From positions 24,037,257 to 24,101,256 of the forward strand of contig CM055908.1 of NCBI GenBank assembly GCA_029582155.1: a DNA stretch of 64,000 nt. The letters run 5' to 3'. Source of the DNA: Panopea generosa. Its lineage: Eukaryota; Mollusca; Bivalvia; Adapedonta; Hiatellidae. The notes below the pieces were generated by a model. It saw nothing but the letters and a program-made list of their open reading frames with translations, had not been told where the DNA came from and did no database searches. Both the position numbers and the translations under genes were made by a program. Below, in pieces: positions 45,501 through 60,200 of the stretch (its first letter is position 1; each line of letters opens with the position of its first letter).

Positions 45501-48500
45501 GGGAGTCTGGCCGGTAAGTGAATTTTACTGCTATGTCAACAAATTGAACTTGAGAAGACCTTTTATCATAAAATGAAGTGTTGTTGTTGTTGTTGTTGTT
45601 GTATGGTGTTTAGCGTCGCTTTCATCAATTTTTCAGTCATATCGCGACGGTGTCTACTTGAGCCAGTATTCTAAGCGCTGTCACACTGGAGTATCATGCA
45701 TTCAGACACTTGGTATAATACCCCACCCAGTCACATTAAACTGACACCGGGCCGACCATACCTAGAACGCTCCTCTAAATGCTGAGCGCCAAGCGAGGAA
45801 GCTTCTAGTACCATTTTAAAAGTCTTTGGTATGACCCGGCCAGGGATTGAATCCACGACCTTCCGCATGCGAGGCGGACGCTCTACCACTACACCACGCC
45901 GCGGTCTATAATGAAGTGACTGTCTTAGTAACAACCAAGTAACTCGTGCACTAGAATGTGATGTATTTAGCAGCAAAGGAGGATGGTCAGGGCAAATGTA
46001 TAAAGACAATGCAAACTGGTTTTCGTAGAAGCCTCCGTCAACAGTCATACCAATTGGGTAGTAGGGTCAGTCTGTTTATACCCCTGTCCATCGTTTCTAG
46101 TGACTGTTCACGCGGGAAATATTATTTAGGATATGTATTCTTCACAACAAAGAACATTACCTTTATATAGAACATGCATACAGATACCGATCATATCTTT
46201 ATCTAATATGTGAACGTGTTTCAACCTTGAATAAAGCCAATCGAAGCACACTAACTCTTTCGTCAATGTTTTTGTAAGATAAACAAATTATAAGTACGAT
46301 CTATAAATAATCATGGTGGTGATTAAACATTCAATGCAAATACGCGTTTCTTTATTTTTCTTATCAAATCAAATGTTTGACCTCTAGCTCCGGTTATACT
46401 AATTCTGTATTACCGTGTCACCCATACTGTATAATTATTGTATTACTTAATTACTAGTCATATGCCAATTAGCTAAATTAGATAAAGAGACCGATGTAAC
46501 ACATACTGAACAATCGTTGTATAACTTATGAATATGCACATGCCAAATGAGCTTAATATATAAAGGGAACGACATACGGCAAGAAATACGAATTGCGTAT
46601 TACAATAATACAGGAAAGTAAAACCAAGACGCAAGCGTGACAAATAATATATCCTTAACTATTGTTTTCACAAGGAATCCATCAAGGAGTCTGGTCAGAT
46701 CTGCATCAGTGATAGAACGACCAAACAGGTAACACAGGTTACGCGGCGCACGTTATATGCCAATGATTCACGAATGGGGTGCACGTCATAAACGAATGTT
46801 TCACAAATGATATTGGTGTTATGTGTGCATGCGAGGGGTGCACAAATGTGATATTTGAACTGGCTACATAGTATCTATACTGGCGAAAGTCATAGAGGTC
46901 TGAAAGTTGATGTCCATACACTTTTACTGTATACATACTGGCGATAGCTAAATAGCACTGGTTGTTGACGTCCATACACATTAACTACATACATAATAGC
47001 GATATCTAAATAGAATTGGTTGTTGATGTCCATACACATTTACTACATACATACTGGTGATAGCTAAATAGAACTGGTTGTTGATGTCCATACACATTTA
47101 CTGTATACATACTGGTGATAGCTAAATAGTACTGGTTGTTGATGTCCATACACATTTACTGTATACATACTGGCGATAGCTAAATAAAACTGGTTGTTGA
47201 TGTGATATCTAAATAGAATTAGTTGTTGATGTCCATGCACATTTACTACATATATACTGATGATACCTAAATAGAATTAGTTGTTAATGTCCATGCACAT
47301 TTACTACATACATACTGATGATATCTAAATAGAACTGGTTGTTGATGTCCATACACATTTACTACATACATACCGATGATATCTAAATAGAACTGGTTGT
47401 TGATGTCCATACACATTTACTACATACACACTGTATTAACTACATACACACTGGTGATACCTAAATAAAATTAGTTGTTGATGTCCATACACATTTACTA
47501 CATACACACTGATGATATCTAAATAGAACTGGTTGCTGATGTCCATACACATTTACTACATACACACTGGTAATATCTAAATAGAATTAGTTGCTGATGT
47601 CCATACACATTTACTACATACACACTGGTGATATCTAAATAGAATTAGTTGCTGATGTCCATACACATTTACTACATACACACTGGTGATATCTAAATAA
47701 AACTAGTTGGTGATGTCCATACACATTTACTACATACACACTGGTGATATCTAAATAGAACTAGTTGTTGATGTCCATACACATTTACTACATACATACT
47801 GATGATATCTAAATATAATTAGTTGTTGACGTCCATACACATTTACTACATACACACTGGTGATATCTAAATAGAATTAGTTGCTGATGTCCATACACAT
47901 TTACTACATACACACTGGTGATATCTAAATAGAACTAGTTGCTGATGTCCATACACATTTACTACATACACACTGGTGATATCTAAATAGAACTGGTTGT
48001 TGATATCCATACACATTTACTACATACACACTGGTGATATCTAAATAGAATTAGTTGCTGATGTCCATACACATTTACTACATACACACTGGTGATATCT
48101 AAATAGAACTAGTTGCTGATGTCCATACACATTTACTACATACACACTGGTGATATCCAAATAGAACTAGTTGGTGATGTCCATACACATTTACTACATA
48201 CACACTGGTGATATCTAAATAGAACTAGTTGGTGATGTCTATACACATTTACTACATACACACTGGTGATATCTAAATAGAACTGGTTGTTGATGCCCAT
48301 ACACATTTACTACATACACACTGGTGATATCTAAATAGAACTGGTTGTTGATGTCCATACACATTTACTTCATACACACTGATGATACCTAAATAGAATT
48401 AGTTGGTGATGTCCATACACATTTACTACATACACACTGGTGATATCTAAATAGAACTGGTTGTTGATGTCCATACACATTTACTTCATACACACTGATG

Positions 48501-51500
48501 ATACCTAAATAGAACTGGTTGTTGACGTCCATACACATTTACTACATACATACTGATGATATCTAAATAGAACTGGTTGTTGACGTCCATACACATTTAC
48601 TACATATACACTGATGATATCTAAATTGAACTGGTTGTTGATGTCCATACACATTTACTACATACACACTGATGATACCTAAATATAATTAGTTGTTGAA
48701 GTCCATACACATTTACTACATACACACTGATGATATCTAAATAGAACTGGTTGTTGACGTCCATACACATTTACTACATACACACTGGTGATATCTAAAT
48801 AGAACTAGTTGGTGATGTCCATACACATTTACTACATACACACTGGTGATATCTAAATATAACTGGTTGTTGACGTCCATACATATTTACTACATACACA
48901 CTGGTGATATCTAAATAGAACTGGTTGTTGACGTCCATACATATTTACTACATACACACTGGTGATATCTAAATAGAACTGGTTGTTGACGTCCATACAC
49001 ATTTACTACATACACACTGGTGATATCTAAATAGAACTGGTTGTTGACGTCCATACACATTTACTACATACACACTGGTGATACCTAAATAGAACTGGTT
49101 GTTGACGTCCATACACATTTACTTCATACACACTGATGATAACTAAATAGAATTGGTTGTTGATGTTCATACATATTTACTACATACACACTGTTGATAT
49201 CTAAATAGAACTGGTTGTTGATGTCCATAAACATTTACTACATACATACTGGTGATATCTAAATAGAACTGGTTGTTGATGTCCATACATATTTACTACA
49301 TACACACTGGTGATATCTAAATAGAACTGGTTGTTGATGTCCATACACATTTACTACATACACACTTGTGATATCTAAAGAGAACTGGTTGTTGATGTCC
49401 ATACACATGTACTACATACATACTGGTGATATCTAAATAGAACTGGTTGTTGACGTCCATACACATTTACTACATACACACTGGTGATATTTAATTAGAA
49501 CTGGTTGTTGACGTCCATACACATTTACTACATACACACTGGTGATATCTAAATAGAACTGATTGTTGACGTCCATACACATTAACTACATACACACTGG
49601 TGATATCTAAATAGAATTAGATGTTGATGATGTCCATACACATGTACTACATACATACTAATGATATCTAAATAGAACTGGTTGTTGACGTCCATACACA
49701 TTTACTACACACACACTGGTGATATCTAAATAGAATTAGATGTTGATGATGTCCATACACATTTACTACATACACACTGGTGATATCTAAATAAAATTAG
49801 TTGTTGACGTCCATACACATTTACTACATACACACTGGTGATATCTAAATAAAACTCGTTGTCGATGTCCATACACATGTACTACATACATACTGATGAT
49901 ATCTAAATAGAACTGGTTGTTGATGTCCATACACATTTACTACATACACACTGGTGATACCTAAATAGAACTGGTTGTTGATGTCCATACACATGTACTA
50001 CATACATACTGATGATATCTAAATAGAACTGGTTGTTGATGTCCATACACATTTACTACATACATACTGATGATATCTAAATAGAATTAGTTGTTGATAT
50101 CCATACACATTTACTACATACACACTGATGATATCTTAATAGAACTGGTTGTTGATGTCCATACACATGTACTACATACATACTGATGATATCTAAATAG
50201 AATTAGATGTTGATGATGTCCATACACATTTACTACATACATACTGATGATATCTAAATAGAACTTGTTGTTGATGTCCATACACATTTACTACATACAT
50301 ACTGATGATATCTTAATTGAACTGGTTGTTGATGTCCATACACATGTACTACATACATACTGATGATATCTAAATATAATTAGATGTTGATGATGTCCAT
50401 ACTCATGTACTACATATATACTGATGATATCTAAATAGAATTATATGTTGATGATGTCCATACACATTTACTACATACATACTGGTGATATCTAAATAGA
50501 ACTGGTTGTTGATGTCCATACACATTTACTACATACACACTGGTGATATCTAAATAGAACTGGTTGTTGACGTCCATACACATTTACTACATACATACTG
50601 ATGATATCTAAATAGAACTGGTTGTTGATGTCCATACAGATTTACTACATACACACTGGTGATATCTAAATAGAACTAGTTGTTGATGTCCATACATATT
50701 TACTACATATATACTGATGATACTTAAATAGAACTGGTTGTTGATGTCCATACACATGTACTACATACATACTGATGATATCTGAATAGAATAAGTTGTT
50801 GACGTCCATACACATTTACTACATACACACTGGTGATTTCTAAATAGAACTGGTTGTTGATGTCCATACACATTTACTACATACATACTGGTGATATTTT
50901 AATAGAATTAGTTGTTGATGCCCATACACATTTACTACATACATACTGATGATATCTAAATAGAATTAGTTGTTGATGTCCATACACATTTACTACATAT
51001 ATACTGGTGATATCTTAATAGAACTGGTTGTTGATGTCCATACACATTTACTACATACATACTGATGATATCTAAATAGAATTAGTTGTTGATGTCCATA
51101 CACATTTACTACATATATACTGGTGATATCTAAATAGAAATGGTTGTTGATGTCCATACACATTTACTACATACATACTGGTGATATCTTAACAGAATTA
51201 GTTGTTGATGTCCATACACATTTACTACATACATACTGATGATATCTAAATAGAATTAGTTGTTGACGTCCATACACAATTTCTTAGTAATGGTGATAGC
51301 TAGAATGAACGAATTGTTGGCATCGGGTCGTTTATACATATTTATGTGTACCGGTGATAGATAGAGAGAACCGACTGTTGATGTTTATACATATTTACCC
51401 TGTACTGGTGATAGATAGAGAGAACTGGCTGTTGACGTTTATACATATTTACTTTATACTGGTGATTTGTACCGGTGATAGCTAGAGAGAACCGACTGTT

Positions 51501-54174
51501 GACGTTTATACATATTTACCCTGTACTGGTGATAGCTAGAGAGAACCGACTGTTGACGTTTATACATATTTACTTTATACTGGTGATATATAGAGAGAAC
51601 GGACTGTTGATGTTTATACATATTTACTTTATACTGGTGATTTGTACCGGTGATAGCTTGAGAGAACCGACTATTGTCGTTTATACATATTTACCCTGTA
51701 CCGGTGATAGCTAGAGAGAACCGACTGTTGACGTTTATACATATTTACCCTGTACTGGTGATAGCTAGAGAGAACCGACTGTTGACGTTTATACATATTT
51801 ACTTTATACTGGTGATAGATAGAGAGAACGGACTTGATGTTTATACATATTTACTTTATACTGGTGATTTGTACCGGTGATAGCTAGAGAGAACCGACTG
51901 TTGTCGTTTATACACATTTACCCTGTACCGGTGATAGCTAGAGAGAACCGGCTGTTGACGTTTATACATATTTACTTTGTACCGGTGATAGCTAGAGAGA
52001 ACCGACTGTTGACGTTTATAAATATTTACTTTGTACCGGTGATAGCTAGAGAGAACCGACTGTTGACGTTTATAAATATTTACTTTGTACCGGTGATAGC
52101 TAGAGAGAACCGACTGTTGACGTTTATACATATTTACCCTGTACCGGTGATAGCTAGAGAAAACCGACTGTTGACGTTTATACATATTTACTTGATACCG
52201 TTGATAGCTAGAGAGAACTGACTTGTGACTTTTATATATATTTACTTATACTGGTGATAGCTAGAGAGAACTGACTGTTGACGTTGATACATATTTACTT
52301 TGTACTGGTGAGTTGTACCGGTGATAGCTAGAGAGAACCGACTGTTGACGTTCATAATATTAACTTTGTACCGGTGATAGCTAGAAAGAATCGACTGTTG
52401 ACGTTTATACATATTTACCCTGTACCGGTGATAGCTAGAGATAACCGACTGTAGACGTTCATACATATCTACCCTGTACCGGTGATAGCTAGAGAGAACC
52501 GACTGTTGACGTTCATAATATTTACTTTGTACCGGTGATAGCTAGAGAGAACCGACTGTTGACGTTTATACATATTTACTTTGTACCGGTGATAGCTAGA
52601 GAGAACCGACTGTTGACGTTAATACATATTTACCCTGTAACGGTGATAGCTAGAGAGAACCGACTGTTGACGTTTATACATATTTACTTTATACCGTTGA
52701 TAACTAGAGAGAACTGATTTGTGTCATTTATATATATTTACTTATACTGGTGATAGCTAGAGAGAACTGACTATTGACGTTGATACATATTTACTTTGTA
52801 CCGGTGATAGCTAGAAAGAACTGACTGTTGACGTGTATACATATTTATCATAAAGAGGGTATGCATTAATCAAATATATTTATATTCCTAGACACAATTG
52901 ATTACCAAACACGCTTACGTATGTGTAAGCTACTGCAAATGAAATAACGGCTGCGAAATTTTCTCTCCATTTAATATCGCGAGTACACAAGTCAAACATT
53001 GCCAATACAAATCGACATTCCTGTAAAATAAAATGCAAGCAAACATGTTCAAGTACAGTTTTAAATGTAATCACGAAATAGTCTTAGCGTGGATTTACGA
53101 TTGCTAGTTATGTGTTTGTACATATGGGATCAGCTTTATGTGTTCACACATTACATTATTTGCACGGTTAATGACTCACATTTTACCATGCTGGTGAGCT
53201 TTTCAGTTAAAAACAGAAATACGTTTCTGATTTGAATGAAATATATCCGATATTTGTACAGCATATGCATTGTTCCTTAGAGCACATAATAAATGTACAA
53301 ATATGTTTAACTTAGATTGCTCTTTGAGTGTTATAAACTTTCTATTGTGTACTTCACTTTTTTTAACAGTACGATCAGTCGGGTAATCCACACACAGCTA
53401 TATCCAGCAGTCTGCGTTGGTGAATACAACATTATCGGAATATATCAATTCCATTATTAACAGGACATTTAACATGTAGACCAGAATTTCAATATCCTAG
53501 TGTCAACAGGCCGGTTGATTAAATAATTCTGTATTTGTTTTACATCGTATAAAATGTTAAGTTATTACAAACTTAATCAATATGTCATTCAAAAGTCTGG
53601 GTTTAAATATAAAAAACGGTCCCCTACAGTGATTAAGTAAGCATTTGGCAATAGCCGAGTAATGTTATAGATTTGGCCAAATACATCTAGCTAACAAATA
53701 CAGTTTAGTTTATACCAATTTATTTCAGCTCGATTGCGACGAAAGCTCAGAGCTTATATGAAACGATCGGAGGATCGAACCCGCAACCTCTGGCGTGAGC
53801 GGCAAACAATACAGTTTACCTACATAAATCTCAGATCGGCGATACAATTTATTCTTATAACGTAAACTTAAACATTGAAAGGAAGGACCGATTAATGTTA
53901 CTTTCTAAAAGCAAAATTTAAAGCAACATAAACTTAAAAGGTTATATAAACTATGGAAAAATGAACGATGGTTTTGATACCGCAGTAACTAAATAAACTG
54001 CACATAAAAAAGTTCTGACACAAAACTGTCAACCAAAAGACGCAGAATTCACCGGACACAGCCACCGCAACAGCAGAAATAACAGCAATCATTAAATAAT
54101 CATTGAAAATATAAAATACACATACGCAATAAGTGATTACAGAGGTTACCTCCCTGGAACAGACTCCGTCGTAA

Positions 54175-54219
<45 letters not shown>

Positions 54220-57200
54220 GACTTTTATTAACGAAAGAACTCATTTGAATAAATTCAATCTTCCATGAGGCCCTCAACATATTTATAAAGTACAACATTA
54301 TTTTAACATATAAACAAGTATTATATTATATACACGTATGTGTGTGAATGTATATCAATATTGATGAAAGCTATCCGATCGATTAGAGATGCTAAGAATT
54401 TTTACTCCATTGTAAATATAAAGCTTTGAAATGATTAATGGAATTTGCATTTTTTTTCTATATAAGACGAAATAGAGTTCCACAAATAAGAGCCCGAATA
54501 AGCAACTCGCCACTGGGTAGCTAGCTACACACCCAAACACGGGATCTAAATATATATCTCTCAAATGAAATGTTGATTTCGTTTTATCTATCTTTTTGTT
54601 TGGTTATTTCGCAAGTGCCTCGAGATTATTTAGGGGAATATACGATTATGTGTTTTTATCAACGGTAACATTGAGATTCCCATACACGAATACATTCCAT
54701 TTATAGAATTAATGCCTTTGCTTTATTCAGATATGAACAAATGCAAAACATCACTCTTAAGATAGATTAACTTTTAAAACGTTATTTCAACAAAATCATC
54801 GTATTATTTATGGCAACCTTAACGATATCAAAGAGCTAAGAAATTTAATTCAATAACTAGTCAGATTTGAAATATTTATTAATACACACAATATTCAATA
54901 AGTCATGCGTCAAGAATACAAAATGGAATACTACGTTAATACGATATTACAATGTGATAGAAAATAGATTAATTGTTAATGGAATTGTACACCACAGTTA
55001 AAGGGACAAACAAGCGATCGTTTTATCACCAGCATTTAATATCATTTACACGGCACCGTGGATATCATTGTACATCAAGATCACGGCACCAGATAAAGTC
55101 AACATAGACCGTACGAATATACGCATGTGTTACCTGATCGTACTGTAACAGAGAAATATCATTTCATTGTTGAAATAGTGCTAACGAATTAGTTTGTGCT
55201 AATTTCTTTAAGCTCGATTGCGATGAAAGCTCGGAGCTTATATGAACCGCTCTCGAGTCCGCTTCAAGCGTAGAACCAGTAGCGAGTATTGTTTTAAGAG
55301 CGGTATCGGGTCGAGCTGGGGGTCGAACCCGCAACCTCTTGCGTGAGTGACCAACACTTAATCCATAAGACTACCGCCCTGCTTAATTAACGAATAAAAC
55401 TGAGTTGGTGTCTTGGCTCATTTTAGCAGTTGTTCTACATGGAGCTGGTACAAAGATGATAAGGTGATTGGGGATACATAGAATCGGGAACTCGTTATAC
55501 ATTGATAAAATGGATATCTGAATTAAATTCATGTGTTATTATTGGGTTATCCATCATGTCTAGGAAGAGGACACAATAGAGGCATTCGTCTGGGATCTGT
55601 CAATATCCAAGGGGGAGCTCAACACCCTACCCCTGCTCTCTATATCAGTAGTTACGTGTGTATATAAAAGCAACCCCACCAGATCACCATCGTGTAAGCG
55701 AAATGAACATGTATTCTGAGTGTATTTTCATCCTGTCAGGATTAAACACCTTGAGAGACTTCATGTAAATATTTATGCCATTTAAATCAGTTATTTTGTA
55801 ATTCCAAGTGAACGCAATATAAAACGTTTTTCATCACCACAAAGTAGTCTCTATCAAATCAATAATACACTACCTTTATATCAGACGTGGTGTTAGTTCA
55901 GTATGTTCTAGAATATTTAGTTATAAATACGTTTCTATGAGATATAACTGAAATCGATCGCCAACGCAGACGTGTATCAACGTTTTATACTTGCACCAGT
56001 TGTTCTATTCTAATACTTTGTAAATTTACATAAAATTCTAATGTTTACAACACATATAAAACATTCACATAAAACATACATAAAATACATAATTTGACAT
56101 CAATTGGTATGCTTGAATTATTCAAATTTTCTTCAAAATCCCATTGTGTTTGTTCACATCATAAAAAAAGAACGCATTGACAGCATTTGTGCTATAACGT
56201 CATCCGAAAAGCACCATTTAGAGACTGAAAAGGCAATAAAACTGACATAAAGAGAATACTTCAGAATAGGTGAATGTTTTATGGTGCTTTGACTTGTAAC
56301 GGTTTACAAATAAATCTCCATAACTGATTGTTCGTTATGCCGTTGAACGTATAACACCGATCGAAGTAACCAAATATGAAAATAGTTTTATCAATTTTTT
56401 TTTCACATATCAATTAATCATTTCTATAAAAATTATATACATATATATATAAATTACATTGAACATACACATATAAAATAAATTATACACTGATTCTGTA
56501 CTGTATCACCAATCTATGGATTACTAATGAAAGTAATATTATCCGAAATGTGTCCATATTTGGGATGCGCCATTTGCTCACTTCTATACACATACAATAT
56601 AAATAAACCCATTCTGGACAGTATCGTCATTCTGTGTTGTAAGGACTAAACTCGGTGAACACATAATGGAATGAATGATAGGAACTTTTTATTACTTTCT
56701 TATTTGGAGTACGTGCATCAATAAAATCACGTGATACAAAATCGTGCAAAAGACGCATGTGTCCGTTGAAGTAGCACAAACAATCTATATTTCATAGCTG
56801 TGGCCTAACTCTATGACCGGGCATTTAACATGATCATTTAATACGTCTATAATCGGTGTTAATCGTTAATACCAGACCAGACAATGCCTTACCTACCAAC
56901 CTGTCGTTATTCCTTCTGAGTAAGTCAACAGGGGGCGATAAGACACGTCGGCTTTATGCATTAATTGATAATTCATTACAATAATTACGTTTTTTTCTAT
57001 GTGTTTTTTAAAGACACATTATAGCAAAATCATTTACCTATCCGCACATTTCCATTTCATTAAAATAAAGTCATTGCAACGTATACATGAAGTTCCTATA
57101 TCATAATTTTGTTGAAGTATCGTTTACAGTTAAACGTTTAAATGTCGGTCCAGTGATAGCAAGGATCAAAGCAACTGAATATTTTTTTATCCGCATGTTT

Positions 57201-60200
57201 TATCCGAATGTCTTGTAACATTGCGCATCTATAGCCAAAGTTAAGTATTCCCTGTAAGTTACCTCCCGTCAAAACAAACTTCGATACGAACTTATCTTTT
57301 AATAAGTATTAATGCATAATTCATATTGTAATCCCAGGTAGAACATAACCAGAACAATATAACCGCCTGCAAGAGCTTACACAATAAATCAAGATCCAAC
57401 CGTATAGTATTACAATTGTGTTCTATCTAAACTGTCCGCTTGATATATGAAGGTAAAAAACACATTTATTATTACAAAACAGGATTATTCATTATTCATT
57501 ACTTGTAAATATACATGCTTTAAACTTGCTAACTACAACACGTCATCAGTGTTGGTTTTTTTCCCATTAAAATGACAATTGGTCTTACCTAACTGCCGAC
57601 ACACCCGTATATACGGCACTAAGTAAGACTACACAATACGAGCACGTAAGTGTAAATCATGCACCTTTAATCTTTTATAAGTCCCGTTGCCATTTAACAA
57701 TTTATGCATGTACAATTTTACACACAACTGCACATTACTTAGAGCTTCACCACTGCCATCGTGGAACGGGTTAACGTCATTCCGCGGACAATATCATTAT
57801 CATCATATTTCATCCATTCTGGAAAATTGCTGCACGCACACACTGAAGTGTTCACTCGTTATAGACTTTATATATAAATGTGTGTTGGTGATTTGGAACT
57901 GAAAACAGTGTTTCAGATAATGGCCGCGTGTGTATGAATGGTGGACTACAGGATATTCTAGGTGCAATTAACTTTATCCATACATGTAAGGTTATAGCTT
58001 GAATTTAAGTATACCTATATTGTGGAAATTGTTCCAGAGATTAGTGTACGTCAGTTTAGACTCGTGCAGCAAACACATCTTAATTTGACCAAATGTACGC
58101 GACAAAACGTGCAGTAAAGGACGCTGAAGATTACAAAGGCCAAAGCCTAAGGAACGCTGCCGTCATCAATACCAAGTTCATCACATCAGCTTCATCATAT
58201 TCGATTAAAGAACTTTAAACCAACACCTGAAAACAATAAGAAATGGCTACCGCGGTGAGATCAAAGAACACATCAATCACACGGCATTCCCAGCCAGCCA
58301 AGTCGAAATTCCATACTGGATGTCACTTGACAGATGTTGAAACTACCAAAACCATTGACGATTATCCTATAAATCTGAATCATTGGAAGTTTGCAAGCAA
58401 TGAGGAGAAAGAGACAGTGTATGTAATAAATGTTCGACTCGTTACTATGTTAACCATGGTCTGATCTGGACGTGACCCAGTTATGCTAGTTTCATGATGG
58501 GTTCTATATTAAATTCAGTGTAAACGTCGTGATGTTAACATTCGCAACCACGAAATCATAATGGTCAATTTAGTGTGGACAATTTGGAATGTTCAATTTA
58601 ATTCTACCACCACCTTAACAAGTTCTAATGTACCATAAGTGTTTTTTATTGAAAACATATTTAAAGGAAAGGAAATATATATTTACTTTGTCTTAAGTAT
58701 GTGTATATAAGGTATATTTTACAACGTATGGCTTTTAGCTAACAATGCTTAGTAATATGCTTGTATAAGATAATTAATGTGACTTTTGTGTTCTCAAGAA
58801 TCGAGGAAATCTTAATCAAATAAATAAAACTTCACATTATTTCTGAAAATATTATCTATGAGCGCATATAAACGAGATTCATTTCTATTTTAGTCATATG
58901 AAGAGTTACGTATAACATACATAGTGAAGAAGATTGAAACGAAAGAAAATAATTCTTACATAGTTTATCTCCACAGTGTATTATAAAATAATTCGTGTAA
59001 GATTGCAAAGATTCATTTGGTTTGCATATTAAGTTTGACATATTAACTAAATACAATTCTGTAAGAGAAATATATTTGATATTAATATACTCAGGTTGTA
59101 TAGCATGCTAAGTTTTGAAATAAAACTAAATTTACTTTTCTGGTTAATTATAAAATTTAGAATTATCAATAAAGATAAACAGAAATATAAATGCTGACGA
59201 GTTCCGGACTAAGGCGTGAGAGCCAGACGGTAACAAGCAACATACAGATGAAACATATAAATTGTTATTCATATCTCATTTCTACATTATAAAGGAGTAC
59301 AACTATGATAAAACGTTAAAGGCTTTCAGTTCCACACAAGCATGTGTCGTCATTTCTGACAAATATATATAATATATCTGTATATAAATATATGCGTGCG
59401 ACAATATATTTTGACCTAGGATTTATATACAAGTCCTTGATTTTGACGTCATCAGTTTGTAGCGTTATGGCAGAAAATATCCTAAAAATATCATTTGTAT
59501 TTCTGAAGTTCGACAAATATGTTAATATTTTTTAAATGCGAAGTTTCAGACACTATTACCTAGTGGACAATATGGCTATGTGTACGTCCGTTGGTGTAAA
59601 GATGGATTTGATGCGGGAACAGGGGTGACAGTTATTTCAAAATTGTCGTCTGTCCCTTTAACGTTTTCATAATGGTTGTATCTAAAATCATGTCACCTAT
59701 GCACAACAGTGTTTGCAAAAGGTGACCTTCAATAATTTTTCGCAATTAAAATATTTTAGTTAATCATATTCCAAGATATAAAATCTAATTTCATGAAAAA
59801 GCATACACCATATTCTATACAAGTGACTCTTTACTACACGCGTTTTTATTGGTACGTGTTTGATAATAAGTTTTACTATTCTGTGTGTGTATAATATATG
59901 ACGTCTACATTATGCCATTCGTCTAGATATGAAATTTTTTGTGTAAGATTGTTCATGTGCACATTTCCATGGTCTGCGTGTAATCTGACTATTGTTTGGG
60001 ACGCTCAAACACATCTTCGTCTTTTGTTTCAGAGAACGCCTCCTCCACCTTGCACAACCAAAAGAACCAAAAACAGACTGGTACACAAGTGTTGGGTAAG
60101 TTAAATAAATAAACGTCCCTGTCCCAAGATTCGAACACAACTCAAAATCACTCAAAATATATATCCAAAGTAGCATTCAAAGAATACAATCACTACACAG

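Larger units (their letters stand above)
52860..58242. other. large intron / upstream region: SINE remnants, AAT microsatellite, no gene
   Basis: Beyond the SINEs at 53726 and 55206 and the AAT repeat at 54175, no exon could be supported on either strand. Short frames such as 57687-57902 lack splice or family evidence. Confidence 0.45.

Noticed and set aside
45832..45905. tRNA-Ala gene on the minus strand
   Set aside because: It is followed directly by SINE body and CAA tail; there is no proper acceptor stem end or terminator.
45731..46048. 105-codon minus ORF
   Set aside because: It lies mostly inside SINE family C.
51475..52717. Series of repeat ORFs on both strands (ARENRLLTFIHIY, YKRQQSVLSSYHRY)
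   Set aside because: They are read-through of a 54-bp minisatellite whose unit is a multiple of three. Single-base length variants break them repeatedly and no gene signals exist.
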